Shown here piece after piece: positions 1 through 8,119 of a stretch of 64,000 nucleotides of DNA. The stretch is from Streptomyces virginiae (GTDB taxonomy: Bacteria > Actinomycetota > Actinomycetes > Streptomycetales > Streptomycetaceae). The notes beneath the pieces are model-generated. The model saw nothing but the letters and a program-made list of their open reading frames with translations, made no database searches and was not told the DNA's origin. The stretch lies in NCBI RefSeq assembly GCF_000720455.1, contig NZ_JOAK01000031.1, forward strand, positions 1 through 64,000, given 5' to 3'. Every line of letters begins with the position of its first letter. Positions within the stretch are counted from its first letter, which is position 1. A program made the position numbers and the translations under genes.

Positions 1-9
1 GCCCCCGCC

Positions 10-1014
10 CTACCCCGGCACCTGGCCCGTCGAGCCCCGCACCACCAGTTCCGGCTGGAAGACGTACTCCGTGCGCTGGACCGGGGTTCCCGAGACCGCC
101 TCCAGGAGGGCTCCGACCGCGGCCGTCGCCATCGCCCGTACCGGCTGGCGGACCGTGGTCAGCGGCGGGTCCGTGAAGGCGATCAGCGGCGAGTCGTCGA
201 AGCCGACCACCGACACGTCCTGCGGCACCCGCAGGCCGCGCTCGCGCGCGGCCCTTATCACCCCGAGCGCCATCGGGTCGCTGCCGCACACGATGCCCGT
301 GCAGCCGCGGTCGAGGAGCGCGCCGCCCGCGGCGTGCCCTCCCTCGACCGTGAAAAGGGTGCGCTGGATGCGCCCCTCGTCCTCCGCGTCCGGTACGACG
401 GACCGGAAGCCCTGCTCCTTGCGGGCCGACGGCACGTAGCGGGTCGGCCCGATGGCCAGGCCGATCCGTTCGTGACCGAGGTCCTGCAGGTGCCGTACGG
501 CCATCTCGGCGGCCGCCCGGTCGTCCGGGGAGATGAAGGGGGCGTTCACATGCTCGTTGAAGCCGTTGATCATCACGAACGGCAGCCCTCGCGAGGCGAG
601 GCGCTGGTAGCGGGCGGGGTCGGCGTGGGAGTCCGCGTGCAGCCCCGACAGGAAGACGATGCCGGTGACCCCCCGCTCCTCCAGCTGCTCCACCAGCTCG
701 TCCTCGGTGGCCCCGCCCGGTGTCTGCGTGCACAGCACCGGCGTGTAACCGTGCCCGGCCAGGGCCTGTTCGATGACCTGGGCGAACGCCGGGAAGATCG
801 GGTTGGTCAGCTCCGGGATGAGCAGGCCGACCAGGCCGTTGCTGCGGCGCTTGAGCCGGACGGGCCGCTCGTAGCCGAGCAGGTCCATCGCGGCCAGCAC
901 CTTGTGCCGGGTGCCGGCCGCGACGCCCGCCTTGCCGTTGAGCACGCGGCTGACCGTCGCCTCGCTGACCTGGGCCTGCGCAGCGATGTCCGTCAGCCGC
1001 AGCGCGGAGGTCAC
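10..1014 (-). CDS. LacI-family transcriptional regulator (MalR paralogue)
   Basis: A 334-residue LacI-type repressor expected to bind an operator through an N-terminal helix-turn-helix and to sense a sugar through a periplasmic-binding-protein-like core. The HTH is visible at the start (LTDIAAQAQVSEATVSRVLN), followed by the hinge, and the C-terminal core has the usual GFDDSPLIAFTDPPLTTVRQ stretch. I start it at the GTG whose last two bases belong to the stop of the upstream glucosidase gene (4-base overlap), which implies translational coupling; two more GTGs lie 9 and 12 bases further upstream. It is clearly a paralogue of the plus-strand LacI gene at 8120-9160, so which of the two is the true MalR cannot be settled from sequence alone. 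Confidence 0.9.
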   Translation of the reverse strand: MTSALRLTDIAAQAQVSEATVSRVLNGKAGVAAGTRHKVLAAMDLLGYERPVRLKRRSNGLVGLLIPELTNPIFPAFAQVIEQALAGHGYTPVLCTQTPGGATEDELVEQLEERGVTGIVFLSGLHADSHADPARYQRLASRGLPFVMINGFNEHVNAPFISPDDRAAAEMAVRHLQDLGHERIGLAIGPTRYVPSARKEQGFRSVVPDAEDEGRIQRTLFTVEGGHAAGGALLDRGCTGIVCGSDPMALGVIRAARERGLRVPQDVSVVGFDDSPLIAFTDPPLTTVRQPVRAMATAAVGALLEAVSGTPVQRTEYVFQPELVVRGSTGQVPG

Positions 1015-2600
1015 CCCTGCCACCACACCGTGGTGTCGGCGGGCAGGACGTCGGGCTCGGCGAGTTCACCGCTGGTGAGCAGGACGGTGCCCGGGGCGGG
1101 CAGGCGTACCGGCTCGCCGGTGGTGTTCGCCGTGCAGACGAAGTCTCCGCGGCGGAAGGCGAGGACGCCCTCGGGCGCGGGCAGCCACTCGACGGCGTCG
1201 CCGGCGCCGAGCTGCGGGTGGGCGCGGCGCACCCGCAGGGCCGAGCGGTACAGCTCCAGGGTGGAGGCCGGGTCGCCGGTCTGCGCCTCGACGCTCAGGC
1301 CGGCCCATTCGGCGGGCTGGGGCAGCCAGCTGCCGCCGGTGCCGAAGCCGTACGGGGCCTGGTCGCCGGACCACGGGATCGGCACGCGGCAGCCGTCGCG
1401 CAGCCCGTCCTGGCCGTTCTCCTTGAAGAAGGAGGGGTCCTGGCGGACCTCGTCGGGCAGGTCGGTGACCTCGGGCAGGCCGAGTTCCTCGCCCTGGTAG
1501 ACGTACGCGGATCCGGGCAGGGCCAGCATCAGCAGCGCTGCGGCCCGCGCACGGTCCAGACCGCCGAAGCGGGTGCGGTGGCGGACCACGTCGTGGTTGG
1601 ACAGCACCCAGGTGGTGGGCGCGCCGACCGTCCGCATCGAGTCGAGGGATTCGTCGATGGTGGCGCGCAGCGCCGGCGCGTCCCAGCCGGTGGTCAGGTA
1701 GTGGAAGTTGAAGGCCTGGTGGAGCTCGTCGGGCCGCAGGTACAGGGCGGTCCGGTCGGCGCTGGGGGTCCAGGCCTCGGCGACGCCGATGCGGTCGCCG
1801 GCGTACTCGTCGAGGACCTTGCGCCAGGTGCGGTAGATCTCGTGGACGCCGTCCTGGTCGAAGAACGGGAGCACCTGGTTGCCGAGCAGCTTCAGCTGCT
1901 CGTCGCGCCCGAGGTCGGGGAGGCCGGGCGCCTTGACGAGGCCGTGGGCCACGTCGATGCGGAAGCCGTCGACGCCGAGGTCCAGCCAGAAGCGCAGTAC
2001 GGAGCGGAACTCGTCCTGGACGGCGGGGTGCTCCCAGTTGAAGTCGGGCTGCTCGGGGGCGAAGAGGTGCAGGTACCACTCGCCGTCGGCGACGCGGGTC
2101 CAGGCGGGGCCGCCGAAGATGGACTCCCAGTCGTTGGGCGGGAGTTCGCCGCTCTCGCCCTGGCCCGGGCGGAAGTGGAACCGCTCGCGCAGCGGGCTGC
2201 CGGGGCCTTCGCGCAGTGCCTGCTTGAACCATTCGTGCTGGTCGGAGCAGTGGTTGGGGACGAGGTCGACGATGATGCGCAGGCCGAGTTCGTGGGCTTC
2301 GCGGATCACGGCGTCGGCGTCGTGCAGGGTGCCGAACATGGGGTCGATGGCCCGGTAGTCGGCGACGTCGTAGCCGGCGTCGGCCTGCGGGGAGGCGTAG
2401 AAGGGGCTCAGCCAGACGGCGTCGACGCCCAGCTCCTTGAGGTAGGGCAGGCGGCTGCGGATGCCTTCGAGGTCCCCCATGCCGTCTCCGTTGGAGTCGG
2501 CGAAGCTGCGCGGATAGACCTGGTAGATCACCGCGTCTCTCCACCAGCCGGGCAGGGTGCCGGTGGTGGTGGGAAGTGCGTCGGCGAGGTGCTGGGTCAT
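1011..2600 (-). CDS. aglA: GH13 alpha-glucosidase, maltodextrin operon
   Basis: A 529-residue cytoplasmic glycoside hydrolase of family GH13 (oligo-1,6-glucosidase/alpha-glucosidase type), predicted to hydrolyse imported malto-oligosaccharides. The four conserved regions are present: VDLVPNH near residue 111, GFRIDVAHG with nucleophile Asp about 216, GVAEAW with acid/base Glu about 275, and VLSNHDVVRH with Asp about 337. There is no signal peptide, as expected for an enzyme acting after uptake. It is the fourth gene of a malE-malF-malG-aglA-lacI operon and lies 51 bases after malG. A divergent paralogue at 6054-8093 has the same core but an extra insert. In S. coelicolor the enzyme in this position is called AglA (from memory). 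Confidence 0.92.
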   Translation of the reverse strand: MTQHLADALPTTTGTLPGWWRDAVIYQVYPRSFADSNGDGMGDLEGIRSRLPYLKELGVDAVWLSPFYASPQADAGYDVADYRAIDPMFGTLHDADAVIREAHELGLRIIVDLVPNHCSDQHEWFKQALREGPGSPLRERFHFRPGQGESGELPPNDWESIFGGPAWTRVADGEWYLHLFAPEQPDFNWEHPAVQDEFRSVLRFWLDLGVDGFRIDVAHGLVKAPGLPDLGRDEQLKLLGNQVLPFFDQDGVHEIYRTWRKVLDEYAGDRIGVAEAWTPSADRTALYLRPDELHQAFNFHYLTTGWDAPALRATIDESLDSMRTVGAPTTWVLSNHDVVRHRTRFGGLDRARAAALLMLALPGSAYVYQGEELGLPEVTDLPDEVRQDPSFFKENGQDGLRDGCRVPIPWSGDQAPYGFGTGGSWLPQPAEWAGLSVEAQTGDPASTLELYRSALRVRRAHPQLGAGDAVEWLPAPEGVLAFRRGDFVCTANTTGEPVRLPAPGTVLLTSGELAEPDVLPADTTVWWQG

Positions 2601-2651
2601 GTCGTCCTTGAAGAGGTCGGGCCGGGAGGTGGAACGGGCAGGCTCGGGTGG

Positions 2652-3494
2652 TCAGCCCTTGGTGGCGCCTGCCGTCATCCCGGCGACGAGGTGACGCTGG
2701 GCGAATACGAAGAAGATCGCCGCGGGGATGGCGATGAGGACCGAGGCGGCGCTCATGGCTCCCCAGTTGGATGTGTACTGGGTGACGAAGGTCTGCAGGC
2801 CGCCGGCCAGGGTGAGGTTCTCGTCGCCGACCATGAAGGCGGAGGCGTAGGCGACCTCGCCCCAGGCGGTGATGAAGGCGTAGAAGCCGGTGACGGCGAG
2901 GCCGGGCTTGGCGAGCGGGAGGATCAGCCGCCAGAAGGTGCCGAAGGGGTTGAGTCCGTCGACGCGTCCGGATTCGTCGATCTCGACGGGGATGGTGTCG
3001 AAGAAGCCCTTCATCATCCATGCGCAGAACGGCACGGCGATGGTGAGGTAGGTGATGATCAGGCCGACGGGCTGGTTGAGCAGCCCGAGCTGTCCCATCA
3101 GGTTGTAGAGCGGGACGATCAGGATGGCCATGGGGAACATCTGCGTGATGAGCAGGGTCCACATGAGCGGCTTCATGCCGGGGAACTTGAAGCGGCTGAC
3201 CGCGTATCCGGTGGTGGCGGCGATGAAGACACCGAGGACGGTGGTGACGCCGGCGACCAGGACGGAGTTGAGGAACCAGTCGAGGAAGTGGCTCGACTCC
3301 AGCAGGTACGTGTAGTTGCTGAGGGTGGGTTCCTTGACGAAGTCCGTGGTGATCGCGTGCTGCGCGGGCTTGAGCGAGGTCAGCAGGATCCACAGGACCG
3401 GGAAGACGGCGATGACGGACGCGACGACGAGCGTCGCGTGCAGGCCGACGGAGGCGAGTGGGGAGCGGCTGCCCCGGGTACGCGTGCTGGTCAT
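2652..3494 (-). CDS. malG: Maltodextrin ABC transporter permease MalG
   Basis: A 280-residue inner-membrane permease of the carbohydrate-uptake CUT1 family. It has about six hydrophobic segments and the cytoplasmic EAA-type loop (EIDESGRVDGLNPFGTFWRL, about residue 190) that docks on the ATPase. The ATG at 3494 lies 2 bases after the malF stop, so the two permeases are translated together. No ATP-binding subunit is encoded in the operon; Streptomyces CUT1 importers normally share the multipurpose ATPase MsiK encoded elsewhere, so its absence here is expected. Confidence 0.93.
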   Translation of the reverse strand: MTSTRTRGSRSPLASVGLHATLVVASVIAVFPVLWILLTSLKPAQHAITTDFVKEPTLSNYTYLLESSHFLDWFLNSVLVAGVTTVLGVFIAATTGYAVSRFKFPGMKPLMWTLLITQMFPMAILIVPLYNLMGQLGLLNQPVGLIITYLTIAVPFCAWMMKGFFDTIPVEIDESGRVDGLNPFGTFWRLILPLAKPGLAVTGFYAFITAWGEVAYASAFMVGDENLTLAGGLQTFVTQYTSNWGAMSAASVLIAIPAAIFFVFAQRHLVAGMTAGATKG

Positions 3495-3496
3495 GG

Positions 3497-4552
3497 TCAC
3501 CACACCTCTCCCTGCTTGCGCAGCGAGCGCCGGTAGACCAGCGCGAAGATCATGAGCAGCAGGAGGATCAGTACGCCCCACGTCGCGGAGACGGCGAAGT
3601 CGCGCGGGCTCGTGATGAAGGCCTCCCGGAAGGCCTGGGTCACCAGGATCTCGGTGGAGTCTCCCGGGCCGCCGCGGGTGAGCAGGAAGATCACCGGGAA
3701 CATGTTGAAGGTCCAGATGGTGGAGAGCAGGATGACGGTCATGCTCACCGCGCGCAGTCCGGGCAGGGTGATGTGCCGGAAGCGCTGCCAGGCGCTGGCG
3801 CCGTCCATCTCGGCGGCCTCGTAGAGCTCGCCGGGGATGGACTGCAGGCCGCCGAGGAGGGCGACCATCATGAAGGGGATGCCCAGCCAGACGTTGACGG
3901 CGATGACCGAGAACTTGGCCCAGGTCGGGTCGTCGAGCCACGGCACGGCGGCGATGCCGCCGCCGTCGAGGACCTTGTTGAGGATGCCGTTGTCGCGGTT
4001 GAAGAGGAACCGCCAGGCGAAGACGGAGACGAAGCCGGGCACGGCCCAGGGCAGGATGAGCGCCATGCGGTAGGCGGCACGGCCCCGGAACTGCCGGTTC
4101 AGCATGTTGGCGAGGGTCAGTCCGAGCACGAACGTGATGGACACGCACGCGACGGTCCAGACCACCGTCCACACCAGCCGCTGCAGGAACACCGGGTCGC
4201 CGAGCACCGCCGTGTAGTTGTCGAGTCCGATGAACTCGTACGTGGCGTCGATGTGGCGGGCGCCGATGTCACGGGCGACGTTGCGCTCGTTGGCGTCGGT
4301 CAGCGACAGGTAGACGCCGCGCACCAGCGGCCAGCCGATGATCACGCCGAGGACGAGCACCACCGGGGCGACCATGGCCCAGGCGTACCAGTGGGTGGCG
4401 AGGGCGCGCCTCAGGCCACCTGTGTTCCGGGTGTTCCCCGTGTTCCCTGTGTTCCCGCTGTCAGTCCAGCGGCTCCGGCCGCGGACGGCGGAGTCGTTCC
4501 CGACTCCGTCGTCCGCGGCCTTCACCACAGACTGGCTGGTGTCAGCAGCCAT
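3497..4552 (-). CDS. malF: Maltodextrin ABC transporter permease MalF
   Basis: A 351-residue CUT1 permease partnering MalG. It has a polar N-terminal tail of about 50 residues, a first membrane helix near residues 57-78, several further helices, and the EAA loop (EAAEMDGASAWQRFRHITLP). The tail contains a short Asn-Thr-Gly repeat encoded by a 9-base DNA repeat (about 4421-4458), a likely slippage-prone and non-conserved part. It follows malE by 7 bases and touches malG, fitting a single transcript from the malE promoter. Confidence 0.92.
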   Translation of the reverse strand: MAADTSQSVVKAADDGVGNDSAVRGRSRWTDSGNTGNTGNTRNTGGLRRALATHWYAWAMVAPVVLVLGVIIGWPLVRGVYLSLTDANERNVARDIGARHIDATYEFIGLDNYTAVLGDPVFLQRLVWTVVWTVACVSITFVLGLTLANMLNRQFRGRAAYRMALILPWAVPGFVSVFAWRFLFNRDNGILNKVLDGGGIAAVPWLDDPTWAKFSVIAVNVWLGIPFMMVALLGGLQSIPGELYEAAEMDGASAWQRFRHITLPGLRAVSMTVILLSTIWTFNMFPVIFLLTRGGPGDSTEILVTQAFREAFITSPRDFAVSATWGVLILLLLMIFALVYRRSLRKQGEVW

Positions 4553-4559
4553 CGTTTCG

Positions 4560-5831
4560 TTACTTCCAGCCCTTGAGGATCTTGCGGAACTCGATGCCGG
4601 CCGCCTTGGCCGCGTCCTCCGGGCTCGACGCCCCGGTGATCGCCTTGGTGTATTCGACCTTCAGCGGCTCGAAGAGGGAGCCGTTCTCCGGGATCCAGGC
4701 GCGCTCGACGGCCTTGTCCACGGCCGGCTTGAAGAACTGGACCATCTCGCTGCTCTTGACGTCCGGCTGCTCGTAGGCGGCGGTACGGGTCGGCAGCAGG
4801 CTCAGCTCCTTGGCGGACTGGACCTGGACCTCCTGGGAGGTCATGTACTCGACGAAGGCGTGGGCGGCGGCGCGGTTCTTCGAGCCGGCGTAGACGCCGA
4901 GGTCGTGGCCGCCCTGCGGGGCGCCGGCCTTGGCCGAGCCGGCCGGGACGGCGGCGATGCCGAGGTTGGCCTTGTCCTTGAACTGGTCGCCGGCGTAGGT
5001 GTCGGCGACGGCCCACGGACCGTTGATCATCATGGCGGCCTCGCCGGTCTTGAAGGCCGTCTGCATGTTCGCGTAGCCGTCGGTGGCGTTGGTGACCGCC
5101 GCACCCGAGGCGACCAGGTCGCGGGCGGTCTTGAAGGCCTTGACGCCCGCCTCGTTGTCGACGGTGACCGTCTTGTTCTTCGCGTCGACGAGGTCGCCGC
5201 CCTCGCCGTAGATCAGCGGGAGGAACCAGTAGGAGTCGTCGCCGCGCAGGTAGAGGGCGGCCTTGCCGGTCTTGCCCTTGATGGCCTCGGCGGCGGTCTT
5301 CAGCTCCGCCAGGGTCTTGGGGGGCTGGACGCCGGCGTCGGCGAGCATCTTCTTGTTGTAGAAGAGGCCGAGGGTGTCGATGACCTGCGGGACGGCGTAG
5401 GTCTTGCCCTCGTACTTGCCGCTGGCGGCGGCCTGCGGCAGGAACTCGCTGTCGACCTTCTTCGCCATGTCCGCCGGGACCTCGTCGAGGTAGCCGAGGG
5501 AGGCGAAGTCCGCGACCCAGCCGACGTCGGCGCGGATCACGTCAGGCGCGTCGGAACCGCTGCTGAAGGCGTTCTTGACCTTGTTCTGCGCGTCGCCGTA
5601 CGGGACGTTGACGTACTTGACGGTCACCTTCGGGTGCTTCGCGGTGAAGCCCTCGGCGATCTTCTGGAAGCTCGCCTTCTCGGCGTCGTTGGCGGTGTCC
5701 CACCACGTGACCGTGCCGGAAAGCTCGCCACCGGCGTCGGTCCCGCCGTCGCCCTTGTCGTCACCGCCGCAAGCCGTCGCCGCGAGCGCCAGGGCCGCGA
5801 CCAGCGCGGTGGCCGCTATGCCACGCCGCAT
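4560..5831 (-). CDS. malE: Maltodextrin-binding lipoprotein MalE
   Basis: A 423-residue extracellular substrate-binding lipoprotein of family 1 that captures maltose/maltodextrin for MalFG. The N-terminus is a lipoprotein signal (MRRGIAATALVAALALAATAC, hydrophobic core then Cys about 21) followed by an acidic Gly/Asp linker. The ATG at 5831 is chosen because a GGAG Shine-Dalgarno core lies just upstream and the signal peptide begins there; the frame stays open further upstream without signal-like sequence. First gene of the operon, facing the divergent glucosidase gene across an intergenic region with LacI-type inverted repeats. Confidence 0.93.
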   Translation of the reverse strand: MRRGIAATALVAALALAATACGGDDKGDGGTDAGGELSGTVTWWDTANDAEKASFQKIAEGFTAKHPKVTVKYVNVPYGDAQNKVKNAFSSGSDAPDVIRADVGWVADFASLGYLDEVPADMAKKVDSEFLPQAAASGKYEGKTYAVPQVIDTLGLFYNKKMLADAGVQPPKTLAELKTAAEAIKGKTGKAALYLRGDDSYWFLPLIYGEGGDLVDAKNKTVTVDNEAGVKAFKTARDLVASGAAVTNATDGYANMQTAFKTGEAAMMINGPWAVADTYAGDQFKDKANLGIAAVPAGSAKAGAPQGGHDLGVYAGSKNRAAAHAFVEYMTSQEVQVQSAKELSLLPTRTAAYEQPDVKSSEMVQFFKPAVDKAVERAWIPENGSLFEPLKVEYTKAITGASSPEDAAKAAGIEFRKILKGWK

Positions 5832-5915
5832 ATGAACTCCTTCGATGATCCCGGCCGCGCCCTCGCGGTCCCGAGTTGCCAGGAACGTAACAAGACTGAA
5901 AGAGGACCGAAAGGC

Positions 5916-5936
5916 CTTGCGCAAACTTTCTGCAAG
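5916..5936. promoter_or_regulatory. Candidate MalR/LacI operator upstream of malE
   Basis: Inverted CTTGC/GCAAG half-sites lie 21 bases end to end, about 85 bases upstream of the malE start; the minus-strand half reads CTTGCAG. As I recall, Streptomyces MalR-type repressors bind CTTGCAG-like heptamers. A further CTTGCTG sits at 5980-5986. Operator function is inference. Confidence 0.6.
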
Positions 5937-6053
5937 CGGAGGGGATCGTTACATCCGTGTGTCCGTACGGTTGCCGCAGCTTGCTGTTAGTTCGAATGTT
6001 CTTCGACTGCTCGGGCCCGCAACCAGGGGGCATGTAGCCGCGTTGACCCCGAT

Positions 6054-8093
6054 ATGACCCACGAGTCGACGGCCGTCGGCCTTGCAAGCGCTTACAGCAA
6101 CGCGACGACTGCGAGCGGTGACTGGTGGCGCGATGCCGTCATCTACCAGGTGTACGTACGCTCCTTCGCCGACAGCGACGGCGACGGGATCGGCGACCTG
6201 CGCGGGGTCCGCTCCCGCCTGCCCCACCTCGCCCGCCTCGGGGTCGACGCCGTGTGGCTCACCCCGTTCTACGTCTCCCCGCAGGCGGACGGCGGCTACG
6301 ACGTCGCCGACTACCGGGCCGTCGACCCGCTCTTCGGGGACCTCGCCGACGCCGACGAGCTGGTCCGCGCCGCCCATGAGCTGGGGCTGCGGGTCATCGT
6401 GGACGTGGTGCCGAACCACACCTCCGAGCAGCACCCGTGGTTCCGGGCCGCGCTCGCCGGGGAGCCGGGGGCCCGGGAGCGCTACCTCTTCCGCCGCGGG
6501 CGGGGCGCGGACGGGAGCCTCCCGCCGAACGACTGGGAGTCGATCTTCGGCGGCCCGGCGTGGACGCGGGTCGCGGACGGCGAGTGGTACCTGCACCTCT
6601 TCGCGCCCGAGCAGCCGGACCTCGACTGGACCCACCCGGAGGTCACGGCGGAATTCGACTCGGTCCTCCGCTTCTGGCTCGACCTGGGCGTCGACGGCTT
6701 CCGCATCGACGTCGCCCACGGCATGGTCAAGGCCGACGGCCTGCCGGACATCGGCCGCGGCGCCCAGGCCACGCTGATCGGCACCGAGCCGCTGCCGTTC
6801 TTCGACCAGGACGGGGTCCACGAGATCCACCGCGCGTGGCGGCGCCTCCTCGACTCCTACGAGGGGGCGCGCATCGGGGTCGCCGAGGCCTGGGCCCCGT
6901 CGTCGGAGCGGCTCGCCCTGTACGTGCGCCCGGACGAACTCCACCAGGCCTTCAACTTCCGGTTCCTCAACTGTCCGTGGGATCCGGGGGCGATGCGGAC
7001 GGTGATCGACGAGTCCCTGTCCGCCACCACGGCAGTGGGCGCCCCCACCACGTGGGTCCTGTCGAACCACGACGTGGTCCGCCACGTCACCCGCTACGGC
7101 GGCGGCGCCCAGGGCCTGGCCCGAGCCCGGGCCGCGGCCATGCTGATGCTGTCCCTGCCGGGCTCGGCCTACCTCTACCAGGGCGAGGAACTGGGCCTCC
7201 CGGAGGTGGCGGACCTCCCTCCGGAATCCCGCCAGGACCCGGCCTTCCGCCGCGGGCGCCGCCAGCAGATCCCCGTGCCCGCGGTTGACCCCGCCCCCGG
7301 ACCGGGGCCTGCGGCCCCCGGCATCATCGCCCCCCGCCCAGGCGAACCCACCCCACCGCAGTCGGCGCCAAGCCCCCACTCCCAGCCCGAATCCGGCGCC
7401 GGGCCGCAGCCCCGGGCGTGCTGCGTGCCGCAGGCCCAGGCCGGCACCGGGCCGGAGGCCGAACCAGGGGCCGGGCCCGCGCCCGAACCATGCACCGCGC
7501 CGCAGGCGCACGGCCCCACCCGGCCGCAGGCCGAAACCGGCACCGGGCCGCAGGCCCAAGCGTGCTGCGGGCCGCAGGCCGTAACAGGGGCCGGGCCGGA
7601 GGCCGAAATGGGGGGCGGGGCCGGGGGTGATCCGCTGACCGCGCCGGAGGCGGACGGGCAGGACGGGTTGCGTGACGGCTGTCGCGTCCCCATCCCCTGG
7701 GCGGGGGCCGAGCCCCCGTACGGGTTCGGGCCCGTCGGCAGCTGGCTGCCGCAGCCCCCCGAGTGGGCCGGCCTCAGCGTCGCCGCCCAGACCGGCGACC
7801 CCCACTCCACGCTGGAGCTCTACCGCGCCGCCCTGGAACTGCGCCGGGCCATGCCCGGCCTCGGCGCCCCGGAGGCCGGTCCGTCCCCCGACCCCTGCGG
7901 GATGCGCTGGCTCCCCTCCCCCGACGGGGTCCTCCTCTTCACCCGCCCCGGCTTCGCCTGCACCCTCAACACCCGCCCCGAGCCCGTCGAACTCCCCGCG
8001 CCCGGTCGCCCCGTACTCTCCAGCGCCCCTGTCGAGACCGACGGCCGCACCGTCCGTCTTCCCCCGGATTCGTGCACGTGGTGGGCATTTTGA
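6054..8093 (+). CDS. GH13 alpha-glucosidase with large low-complexity insert
   Basis: A 679-residue paralogue of the minus-strand AglA, predicted to cleave alpha-glucosidic bonds of malto-oligosaccharides in the cytoplasm. The conserved GH13 regions are intact (VDVVPNH, GFRIDVAHG, GVAEAW, VLSNHDVVRH). The odd feature is a stretch of about 133 residues (about 401-533) rich in Pro, Gly, Ala, Gln and Glu, inserted between RQDPAF and DGQDGLRDGC, where the paralogue has only a few residues. The frame is kept. The ATG at 6054 is the only plausible start near the conserved N-terminus but lacks a good ribosome binding site. A LacI-type palindrome falls inside codons 10-15. The LacI gene starts 27 bases after its stop. 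Confidence 0.88.
   Translation: MTHESTAVGLASAYSNATTASGDWWRDAVIYQVYVRSFADSDGDGIGDLRGVRSRLPHLARLGVDAVWLTPFYVSPQADGGYDVADYRAVDPLFGDLADADELVRAAHELGLRVIVDVVPNHTSEQHPWFRAALAGEPGARERYLFRRGRGADGSLPPNDWESIFGGPAWTRVADGEWYLHLFAPEQPDLDWTHPEVTAEFDSVLRFWLDLGVDGFRIDVAHGMVKADGLPDIGRGAQATLIGTEPLPFFDQDGVHEIHRAWRRLLDSYEGARIGVAEAWAPSSERLALYVRPDELHQAFNFRFLNCPWDPGAMRTVIDESLSATTAVGAPTTWVLSNHDVVRHVTRYGGGAQGLARARAAAMLMLSLPGSAYLYQGEELGLPEVADLPPESRQDPAFRRGRRQQIPVPAVDPAPGPGPAAPGIIAPRPGEPTPPQSAPSPHSQPESGAGPQPRACCVPQAQAGTGPEAEPGAGPAPEPCTAPQAHGPTRPQAETGTGPQAQACCGPQAVTGAGPEAEMGGGAGGDPLTAPEADGQDGLRDGCRVPIPWAGAEPPYGFGPVGSWLPQPPEWAGLSVAAQTGDPHSTLELYRAALELRRAMPGLGAPEAGPSPDPCGMRWLPSPDGVLLFTRPGFACTLNTRPEPVELPAPGRPVLSSAPVETDGRTVRLPPDSCTWWAF
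6081..6100. promoter_or_regulatory. Candidate LacI-family operator inside 5' end of second GH13 gene
   Basis: CTTGCAAGCGCTTACAG contains a near-palindrome with a central CG, typical of LacI-family operators, and its left half matches the CTTGCA core seen upstream of malE. It lies within the first 16 codons of the gene at 6054, so a repressor here could block elongation, or the true start could be misjudged. Function is inferred. Confidence 0.55.
7254..7652 (+). repeat. Low-complexity in-frame insertion in GH13 gene
   Basis: About 399 bases of degenerate G+C-rich repeats built on units such as gggccgcaggcc and accgggccggaggcc, encoding imperfect GPQA/GPEAE/ACC-type peptide repeats. The length is a multiple of three, so the reading frame continues into the conserved DGQDGLRDGC segment. 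No transposase or terminal inverted repeats are visible; it looks like repeat expansion rather than a mobile element. Confidence 0.8.
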
Positions 8094-8119
8094 CGTGGCG
8101 GCCGGTACAGTCCAATCCC

